Part shown: positions 6,320 through 10,801 of the stretch, piece after piece
Position numbering within the stretch: the stretch's first letter is position 1
How the letters are laid out: each line of letters begins with the position of its first letter
NCBI GenBank assembly: GCA_018263655.1
Contig: JAANWY010000014.1
Coordinates: forward strand, 1-10,801
Direction of reading: 5' to 3'
Origin: Anaerolineales bacterium
GTDB taxonomy: Bacteria; Chloroflexota; Anaerolineae; Epilineales; JAANWY01
Length of the DNA: 10,801 nucleotides
Program-made: the position numbers and the translations under genes
Notes under the pieces: model-generated
What the model saw: the letters and a program-made list of their open reading frames with translations, nothing else
Told to the model about the DNA's origin: nothing
Database searches by the model: none

Positions 6320-7260
6320 AGAAGCAGCCAGGCTAGGCTTCGGCGTTGATCTAGGCGCTGCAAGCTGTACTTCTCCGCCAGCTTGATGGCTGCGTGGTAC
6401 TCATCGCGGGTGATGGGGCGAGTCAGCGGCGGGTGCTCGGGGGCGCGGTAGGCCGGCCGGTACTGATCCATGATGTTGATGTAGGTATGGGTCGAGATCT
6501 CCTCAGCGAGGAAGCGCAGGACTTCTTCGGCGCCGGCCAACCCCTCGGGCAAGATCAGATGGCGTACTAGTAAACCTCGCTGCGCGATGCCATCTTCGTC
6601 CAACACCAAGTCCCCCACCTGACGGTGCATCTCTCGGACGGCCGCTTGGTTTACCTCGGGATAATTCCGGACACGCGAGTACTTGCGGGCAACATCTGGG
6701 TCGGCGTATTTCATGTCGGGCATGTAGACGTCAACAACGCCGTCCAACAGCGCCAGGGCTTCGGGGCTGTCGTAGCCGCCGGTGTTGTAGACCAGTGGAA
6801 TGCGCAGGCCGGCTTCGGCGGCGATGAGCACGGCTGCCAGCACCTGTGCCACCACGTGGCTGGGGCTGACAAAGTTGATATTGTGGCACCCCTGCCCTTG
6901 AAGCTGGAGCATCATGCTGGCAATCTCCTCGGGCTCGACCTCGCGCCCCTGCCCCTCCCAACTGATCTCCCAATTCTGGCAGAATTCGCAACGCAAGTTG
7001 CAATACGAGAAGAAAATCGTTCCCGATCCACGCCGGCCGCGCAGCGGATCTTCCTCGCCGTGGTGAGCGCCGAAGCTGCTGACGACGGCGCGCTCGCCCG
7101 TGCGGCACACGGCACCCCGAATCGTCTCCCGCCGGTTGACGCGGCAGTAGCGGGCGCACAGGTCGCAGTCCTCCAGGTGCTCATAGGCCAGCCGGACACG
7201 CTCCTTGAGCTGACCGGAGCGGTGCAATTCGAGATAGGCCGGCTCAAATTCTGCCGACAT
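6316..7260 (-). CDS. Radical SAM protein, PflX-like (COG1313)
   Basis: Start ATG 7260 is preferred because GGAGGAG (7273-7267) precedes it by 6 nt; a GTG at 7332 would add 24 unconserved residues. The protein has 314 residues. An N-terminal cysteine cluster (C32, C35, C39, C52) precedes the radical SAM motif SYCNLRCEFCQNW, CxxxCxxC with C87, C91 and C94, which binds the 4Fe-4S cluster that cleaves S-adenosylmethionine. NTGGYDS matches the glycine-rich SAM-binding region, and VDVYMPDMKYADPDVARKYS and REMHRQVGDLVLDEDGIAQRGLLVRHLILP are typical of the COG1313 group. That group is called pyruvate formate-lyase activating enzyme-like, but its substrate is not established, and no formate-lyase gene is seen here. 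The last residues end at a TAG formed by the CTAG that borders element E3. The gene is separated from the upstream DUF362 gene by repeats, so co-transcription is uncertain. Confidence 0.92.
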   Translation of the reverse strand: MSAEFEPAYLELHRSGQLKERVRLAYEHLEDCDLCARYCRVNRRETIRGAVCRTGERAVVSSFGAHHGEEDPLRGRRGSGTIFFSYCNLRCEFCQNWEISWEGQGREVEPEEIASMMLQLQGQGCHNINFVSPSHVVAQVLAAVLIAAEAGLRIPLVYNTGGYDSPEALALLDGVVDVYMPDMKYADPDVARKYSRVRNYPEVNQAAVREMHRQVGDLVLDEDGIAQRGLLVRHLILPEGLAGAEEVLRFLAEEISTHTYINIMDQYRPAYRAPEHPPLTRPITRDEYHAAIKLAEKYSLQRLDQRRSLAWLLL

Positions 7261-7333
7261 GGCTGGCTCCTCCATTTCCGTTCGCTGAAGATCTACCCCG
7301 GCAGCAATATCTGCTGAACTCGACGATGCCACA

Positions 7334-7399
7334 TTTCGCTGTGGCCGGTCACCTTTCGCTGTGGCCGGTCACCTTTCGCTGTGGCCGGTCTCCTGACCG
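7334..7399 (+). repeat. Three tandem copies of a 20-bp repeat
   Basis: TTTCGCTGTGGCCGGTCACC occurs at 7334-7353 and 7354-7373; a third copy at 7374-7393 ends TCTCC instead of TCACC and runs on into TGACCG. The copies abut without spacers. GCTGTGGCCGGTCTCCTG (7378-7395) recurs exactly, inverted, at 8899-8916, and GGCCGGTCTCCCGACCG recurs at 4281-4297, so this is a locally amplified piece of a dispersed repeat. The rest of this 7261-7453 gap shows no gene. Confidence 0.8.
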
Positions 7400-7453
7400 C
7401 GCCACGACAGTGTGGACGTAGAGCACTAATCTAATGTGACATCGTCGACTGAG

Positions 7454-7624
7454 CCGATTATGCTTAATTCGTTGACCAGCATCCTGAGTAAGCTGTAGCA
7501 AAGCGAAAGCTGTATCGAAGGGTGCGGGTTTACCTCGAAGCGTTGCTTGAGCCGCACCCTTCGATACGGTCTCCACTTCGTTTCGACCTACTCAGGATGC
7601 TACCCGCCAATTAAGCATAACCGG
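7454..7624. mobile_element. Large foldback element E5 at the 3' end of the DUF362 gene
   Basis: The two halves form an imperfect inverted repeat of about 72 bp. The outer ends CCGATTATGCTTAATT (7454-7469) and the complement of CCGGTTATGCTTAATT (7609-7624) differ at one base; GCATCCTGAGTA pairs with TACTCAGGATGC further in. The inner arms GTATCGAAGGGTGCGG (7512-7527) and its complement (7552-7567) are perfect over 16 bp around a 24-nt loop. GACTGA on each side (7447-7452 and 7626-7631) could be a target duplication, but it is short and one base from the arms. There is no coding capacity and no T tract, although such a stem could also stall transcription. The right arm encodes the last residues of the DUF362 protein. 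Confidence 0.7.
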
Positions 7625-8716
7625 TGACTGAATCTCGCGGGCGTATGCTGCGCTCTCTGGATCGTCGGTCACCAGCTCGATCTTCTCCGGACTATCGACG
7701 CCGAGACCCAGCTCCACAGCGCGGGCGATCTGTTCCTGCTGGAAGATGGCGCCCTGGCTGACAGCTGATGTCGTTCCGAAGTAGCGCAGAATCGCCACGC
7801 CAACGGCATCGATAGCTACGCGATCGGTGCCGGCCAGGACGACGCGTGCGCTGACCTGTTTGCCACGCGCCGGCCCGCCGTCCACGAAGGCTTCGACCCC
7901 ATCCAGCACGATCAGGTCGGGCTCATAGGCAGCGTTGACCTCAGCGATCATGCGTCGCTGATGCGGCGAGCTGTGCAACTCACTCATGTAGTTGTAGCTG
8001 TCGCCAGGCACGCGCTTCGCCACCAGCCCCACAGAGTTCTTGAGCGACAACGTAAAGTGCCCGCCGTAACGATGCGTTTTCAGGCAGCAAGTCTGGACGA
8101 TGCCATCGGCGTCGAGCACCGGTCGTGCGACGGCAAAACCGTTCTGCCAGTGGCTGACCGGGGGCTCCATCAGTTCCCACCCGTCATTGTCGAGTTCGTC
8201 GAACACAGTGGTTTCGAAGCCAAGCTCCTCGGCCATGCGGAAGATGTCCTTCTGCTGCATAACGGCGTGGGTGTCGCCCATGCCGCTGCGGTCGCCGACG
8301 GTGATGCGGCCGGCCTCCATCGACTGCAGCCTTCGCACCAGGGTACTCAAGACATCGTTGTGGGTCGAGCCAGGCGTCGGATCGGCGCTGTTGTAGTTGG
8401 GTTTCAGAAACAGCTCTTTGCCCTTCACGGCATCGATATCCAGCAAGTCCAGCGCTTTGTTCACGCCGGCTGCTCGGTCGTTGGTCTTCACGAAAGCGAC
8501 TTGGGCCATCGGGCTCTCCTTGCCAATCGATTGGGAAGTTGTTGCTGTGGGATGCGGGCTGGTCGTTGCTGTAGGGGATGCGATTGTGCTGGCGGCAGGG
8601 GTGACAGTGGGCTCGTGGACAGTCGGCGTCGCCTGAGCACAGGCTTCTAGAAGCGGTGATGTCAGAGCGACTCCGCTCAGGCCGGCCATTGTTTTCAGAA
8701 ATGCTCGTCGATTCAT
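7592..8716 (-). CDS. DUF362 domain protein with Tat/lipoprotein-like leader
   Basis: This 374-residue protein opens with NRRAFLKTMAG, a twin-arginine (RRxFLK) motif, followed by a hydrophobic stretch and LLEAC (C26), a possible but imperfect lipobox with Glu at -2. Residues 27-69 form a Thr/Pro/Ser/Ala-rich linker typical of exported surface proteins. The DUF362 domain begins at about residue 70 (MAQVAFVKTNDRAAGVNKALDLL) and includes LKPNYNSADP, TCCLKTHRYGGHFTLSLKNSVGLV (the family's conserved K-H/TLSLKN core) and DLIVLDGVEAFVDGGPARGK. The biochemical role of DUF362 is not established. ATG 8716 lies 6 nt after a TATAAT box, so the long form is probably leaderless. An AAGGAG at 8521-8516 sits 6 nt before an in-frame ATG at 8509 and could start a 305-residue unexported form. 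The C-terminal VMLNWRVAS is encoded by foldback element E5. Confidence 0.88.
   Translation of the reverse strand: MNRRAFLKTMAGLSGVALTSPLLEACAQATPTVHEPTVTPAASTIASPTATTSPHPTATTSQSIGKESPMAQVAFVKTNDRAAGVNKALDLLDIDAVKGKELFLKPNYNSADPTPGSTHNDVLSTLVRRLQSMEAGRITVGDRSGMGDTHAVMQQKDIFRMAEELGFETTVFDELDNDGWELMEPPVSHWQNGFAVARPVLDADGIVQTCCLKTHRYGGHFTLSLKNSVGLVAKRVPGDSYNYMSELHSSPHQRRMIAEVNAAYEPDLIVLDGVEAFVDGGPARGKQVSARVVLAGTDRVAIDAVGVAILRYFGTTSAVSQGAIFQQEQIARAVELGLGVDSPEKIELVTDDPESAAYAREIQSPVMLNWRVAS
8516..8521 (-). promoter_or_regulatory. Internal Shine-Dalgarno within the DUF362 gene
   Basis: AAGGAG on the minus strand (8521-8516) precedes an in-frame ATG (8509-8507) by 6 nt, exactly at the junction between the Thr/Pro/Ser linker and the conserved domain. 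It encodes part of GKESP in the long protein. It may drive a second, leaderless-peptide form, or be a relic of an older start from before the export leader was added. Confidence 0.55.
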
Positions 8717-8722
8717 ACCAAC

Positions 8723-8731
8723 ATTATAGCA
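8723..8731 (-). promoter_or_regulatory. Extended -10 promoter of the DUF362 gene, probably leaderless
   Basis: Read on the minus strand, TGC-TATAAT is a perfect extended -10 box (TATAAT from 8728 to 8723). Its last base is only 6 nt from the ATG at 8716, so the expected transcription start coincides with the start codon. No convincing -35 hexamer is seen at 16-18 bp, as is usual for extended -10 promoters. Confidence 0.55.
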
Positions 8732-8778
8732 TACTTGGACTGGCGTGACTACCTTGACAATGTCACATTACCGCCCCA

Positions 8779-8920
8779 CGTTGGGCGAAGGTCTCCCGAC
8801 CGAGCCCGTTTCGCCCCTTCGACAAGCTCAGGACGTCGCTCGGTCAGGCCTGCCTGTGCGCCTGCCTGTACCGGCACGGCAGACAGGTCGCACGCAGACA
8901 GGAGACCGGCCACAGCAGGC
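8779..8920. repeat. Mosaic of dispersed palindromic repeats between the UroD and DUF362 genes
   Basis: This gap holds several repeat modules. GGTCTCCCGACCG is at 8790-8802. Next comes CTTCGACAAGCTCAGGACGTCGCT (about 8818-8841), enclosed by GACCGAGC and GCTCGGTC, which can pair. A CCTGCCTGT-rich segment (about 8850-8900) folds on itself (CCTGCCTGT...ACGGCAGACAGG). Finally there is an inverted copy of GCTGTGGCCGGTCTCCTG (8899-8916). No gene is seen on either strand between 8717 and 8967. Confidence 0.65.
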
Positions 8921-8967
8921 CAGGAGGACGACCGCCCTCCACCGCCCCCGTTTTTCCGATCAGCAGA

Positions 8968-10023
8968 TCAATATTCCCCGAACGCGTTCGCTGCCTCCAC
9001 AAAAGCCACGATATTCTCGAAGGGAGCGAAGTCGACGTCGTAGGCCGGCGCGATCAGTAGGCCGCCGCCCTCGCCCAACACCTCGATCCGCTCCTTGACC
9101 TCGCGCCGAATTTGAGACGGCGTCCCCCTGTCCCACGTCAGCGCGGTGCCCACCGTGCCCCACAGCGCCAGGCGATCTCCGAACGCCCGTTTCAGTGCCG
9201 CTGCGTTCATACAGTCGGGCTGGACGGGGTTGATGACATTGACGCCAATCTCGACCAGGTCGGGCACTAGCCGCGTGAAGTTTCCATCGCTGTGGTAAAA
9301 TATCAGCACGTCGGGGTCCACCTCGCGTGCTAGTCTGATCACCCGCGCCAGGCGTGGCTTGAAGAACTCACGCCACAGGGCGGGGCTGATGATGAGATCC
9401 GTAGGCATAGCGACGTCATCATCCAAGAGCAAGACGTCGACGCCGGCTTCTGCCAGCACCAGAACGTTGTGCATCAGCGCTTCCGTCACTTGATCCAGCA
9501 GGTAGTGGGCCAGCGCCTTGCGCGCGACGAGATCGGCCAGGAAGTTCTCGAACCCCCGTAGCCGCCAGGCGGTCTCGAATAGTTCTCCGCCCAGGTGAGG
9601 GGGTGAGCCTGCGACGGCCACGCCCTGTTGGTGCCACCCATCGACCTGATCGGCCAGCCGCGCGTAGCGGTCTGGCGCAGTGAGGTTTGGGAGGACGAAT
9701 TCGGTCAACGCGTCGATCGTCTCCACTTCGCTCAGCGGCCGGGCCGGCCCCAACTCCGGGCGATAGCCCCACTCGTGATAGGTCCTGAGCTGACTCAGGT
9801 TACCCAGGTGGACATTGGGAGGTAGATCGGCCAAATAGTCGAAGAAATCGGACTGCTCGGCGGGCGGATCGAACTCGGCGAAGCGGATGTCCAGGTCGAA
9901 GTAAGCTTCAGGCGCAGTTGGCGCGATCTCAGGTAGAGATTGCGGAAAGAAGCCCAATGCCTTGGGCACACGGTCAGGGGGCCGGCAGGTCAGAGCCAAA
10001 CGGACGCGTTCGCGAGCGTTCAT
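8968..10023 (-). CDS. Uroporphyrinogen decarboxylase (UroD/MtaA) family protein
   Basis: This 351-residue TIM-barrel protein begins MNARERVRLALTCRPPDRVP, the standard opening of the UroD/MtaA superfamily (ER-x-x-x-AL...P-DRVP). Further family signs are EAGVDVLLLDDDVAMPTDLIISPALWREFFKPRLARVIRLAR (mid-protein, the usual D-D-x-x-x...SP-x-x-W/F-x-E-F/Y-x-x-P segment), FYHSDGNFTRLVPDLVEIGVNVINPVQPDCMN (the His-x-Asp-Gly and NP-Q motifs) and LWGTVGT. In MtaA/MtbA-type members the His and Cys of such motifs bind zinc and activate a thiol for methyl transfer from a corrinoid. This copy has H in YHSDGN and C in PDCMN, so a zinc methyltransferase role is possible but not certain; heme-pathway UroD activity is less likely. 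ATG 10023 has GAGG 11 nt upstream (10038-10035). The sigma-like gene upstream on the same strand ends only 8 nt away in its present, extended form. Confidence 0.9.
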   Translation of the reverse strand: MNARERVRLALTCRPPDRVPKALGFFPQSLPEIAPTAPEAYFDLDIRFAEFDPPAEQSDFFDYLADLPPNVHLGNLSQLRTYHEWGYRPELGPARPLSEVETIDALTEFVLPNLTAPDRYARLADQVDGWHQQGVAVAGSPPHLGGELFETAWRLRGFENFLADLVARKALAHYLLDQVTEALMHNVLVLAEAGVDVLLLDDDVAMPTDLIISPALWREFFKPRLARVIRLAREVDPDVLIFYHSDGNFTRLVPDLVEIGVNVINPVQPDCMNAAALKRAFGDRLALWGTVGTALTWDRGTPSQIRREVKERIEVLGEGGGLLIAPAYDVDFAPFENIVAFVEAANAFGEY

Positions 10024-10031
10024 GTTTGTGG

Positions 10032-10667
10032 TTACCTCAACACAGTGTGCGCATCAGCCACATGCACTAGGTGACTCGGAAAGAAATAATTATCCCAACC
10101 TGCTCGGCCTGGATTGCCAAATCCAGCGGGCATGGCCTGGATTTGGCAATCCAGGCCGAGCGAAATGGGGCATTGTATTTCTTCCATGTCCCTAGGTGAT
10201 GTGGGGCGCAGTTTCCGCGTTCGGCGGGGGCTGCGCAGACGGCGAAGTGCATCCTGCTCGATCTGGCGAATGCGTTCCCGCGTCAGCCCGAACCGCTCGC
10301 CGACTTCCTTGAGGGTATATGGGCGGCCATCGCGCAAGCCGTAACGCAGCTCGATAATGCGGGCTTCGCGGGTGAGCAGCGGGACGGTCCCCACCTCGCG
10401 AAAGTAGAGGGTGATGGCGTCATCGCTGGCGATGTAGGCCAGCCGGCCATCTTCGTGGATCTTTGGCTGCGAAGGGGCTTTGTGCTCGATCACGTCAACG
10501 CCGGCGTCATCGAGTCGGTTGACAAGCTCCTCGACGAATGCCGCATCTTCACTGAGCTTCGGGAGATGTTCCAGTATTTGATCTAGATTGGCGTGCCCCG
10601 CTTGTTGAGCTTCTTCAACGAGGTTCTCGATCAAGTCGTCTACGTTGTGGTGTCCATTGCTTCCCAT
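10032..10667 (-). CDS. Sigma-70-like protein lacking regions 2, 3 and 4.1, with an insertion-extended C-terminus
   Basis: The frame encodes 211 residues from ATG 10667, with GGAGGA 8 nt upstream. Residues 8-61 (IENLVEEAQQAGH...RLDDAGVDVIE) resemble sigma region 1.1, and 82-100 (DDAITLYFREVGTVPLLTR) are a clear region 1.2. Residues 101-154 (EARIIELRYGLRDGRPYTLKEVGERFGLTRERIRQIEQDALRRLRSPRRTRKLR) are region 4.2 with its helix-turn-helix for the -35 element. The roughly 200 residues normally between (region 2 for core and -10 binding, region 3, region 4.1) are absent, and the reading frame is kept across the junction. The tail after TSP (159-211) is read from foldback element E7; without it the protein would end SACG at 162 residues. 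It could be a decayed sigma factor, a competitor or DNA-binding regulator, or an assembly collapse. A functional promoter-opening sigma is unlikely without region 2. Confidence 0.8.
   Translation of the reverse strand: MGSNGHHNVDDLIENLVEEAQQAGHANLDQILEHLPKLSEDAAFVEELVNRLDDAGVDVIEHKAPSQPKIHEDGRLAYIASDDAITLYFREVGTVPLLTREARIIELRYGLRDGRPYTLKEVGERFGLTRERIRQIEQDALRRLRSPRRTRKLRPTSPRDMEEIQCPISLGLDCQIQAMPAGFGNPGRAGWDNYFFPSHLVHVADAHTVLR
10067..10199. mobile_element. Foldback MITE-like element E7 with 8-bp target duplication
   Basis: CTAGGTGA flanks the element at 10067-10074 and 10192-10199. The 117-bp element (10075-10191) has imperfect outer inverted ends (GGAAAGAAATAATTATCCC against GGAAGAAATACAATGCCCC) and perfect 25-bp inner arms (10102-10126 and 10137-10161). 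Each inner arm is itself a palindrome: CTGGATT-GCCA-AATCCAG and its mirror. The inner plan matches element E2. The insertion lies in the 3' end of the sigma-like gene and shifts its frame (125 bp added), replacing the last four residues by 53. Confidence 0.75.
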
Positions 10668-10679
10668 GGAAGGTCTCCT

Positions 10680-10707
10680 CCGATGATCGGCTCACCACGG
10701 CGTGGTG
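10680..10707. promoter_or_regulatory. Two perfect palindromes upstream of the sigma-like gene (possible operator)
   Basis: CACCACG-G-CGTGGTG (10693-10707) is a 15-bp perfect palindrome and CCGAT-G-ATCGG (10680-10690) an 11-bp one, both just upstream of the Shine-Dalgarno. They could bind a dimeric regulator or fold in the leader RNA. No convincing -35/-10 pair was found in 10708-10801, where I see no other gene. Confidence 0.4.
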
Positions 10708-10801
10708 TTGTTCGCCTTCCTCATCCGTTCAGGGGTGACGTCTGTGTTATTCTTGTGGTCATTTAGCTACTCAGGCTGCTGTCCGGCTACCACCCTCGCA
10801 G

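Noticed and set aside
7334..7393. CRISPR-like array
   Set aside because: The 20-bp copies abut with no spacers, there are only three, and no cas gene is present; a simple tandem repeat.
7512..7567. Intrinsic terminator for the DUF362 gene
   Set aside because: The 16-bp stem is strong but has a 24-nt loop and no T tract on the minus strand, and it is the core of a larger foldback; kept as an element with a possible terminating effect.
7961..8650. 229-codon plus-strand frame opposite the DUF362 gene
   Set aside because: The minus frame has a Tat-like leader and conserved DUF362 core; the plus frame has neither a ribosome binding site nor a family.
10032..10667. Intact RpoD-type primary sigma factor
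   Set aside because: Regions 2, 3 and 4.1 are missing, so it cannot be called a complete sigma factor.
1..10801. tRNA or rRNA genes
   Set aside because: No cloverleaf with a T-loop GGTTCGAATCC-like motif or rRNA signature was seen on either strand.

Overview
The window is GC-rich bacterial chromosome, about 60% G+C or more by eye. The genes use AGGAG-type ribosome binding sites and are separated by gaps full of palindromic repeats. The gene mix suggests a member of the Chloroflexota (Anaerolineae or Caldilineae type): a COG1313/PflX-type radical SAM protein, a DUF362 protein with a Tat/lipoprotein-like leader and a Thr/Pro/Ser linker, a UroD/MtaA-family protein, and a FluG-type glutamine synthetase with its amidohydrolase. 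This is an inference from gene content and repeat style; no rRNA or other marker is present.

Layout, left to right. Positions 1-3507 (+) hold a tight operon: an M20 zinc peptidase (5' end outside the window), a glutamine-synthetase-like ligase and a FluG-type amidohydrolase, with 3-7 nt gaps, closed by an intrinsic terminator. Positions 3568-5325 (+) hold a promoter, dcd (dCTP deaminase, TTG start) and an eIF2B/ribose-1,5-bisphosphate-isomerase-like gene. These two now stand 173 nt apart but look formerly overlapped (TAATG). At 5351-5402 there is a good promoter plus Shine-Dalgarno with no gene behind it. On the minus strand, from high to low coordinates, are: a sigma-70-like gene lacking regions 2, 3 and 4.1 (10667-10032), a UroD-family gene (10023-8968), a DUF362 gene (8716-7592), a radical SAM gene (7260-6316) and a GNAT acetyltransferase (6043-5561).

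The most distinctive feature is a set of short foldback (MITE-like) insertions, none with a transposase. Three have clear direct repeats at their borders: 5450-5559 (8 bp), 10075-10191 (8 bp) and 4238-4401 (10 bp). One has CTAG on both sides (6154-6315), and one has a possible 6-bp repeat (about 7453-7625). Each lies at, or within a few codons of, the stop codon of a gene. Empty-site reconstruction predicts the ancestral arrangements: a TAATG overlap between dcd and its neighbour, a sigma-like protein ending 49 residues earlier, and a different C-terminus for the DUF362 protein. The elements at 5450-5559 and 10075-10191 share an internal plan of two mirrored short palindromes and look like one family. 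A second repeat module (GGCCGGTCTCCYGACCG) and a third (TCGACAAGCTCAGGA-like) are scattered over the other gaps.

Functionally, the first operon probably makes and/or breaks gamma-glutamyl or related amide bonds. dcd feeds dUTP/dTTP synthesis. The minus-strand genes show no single obvious pathway.
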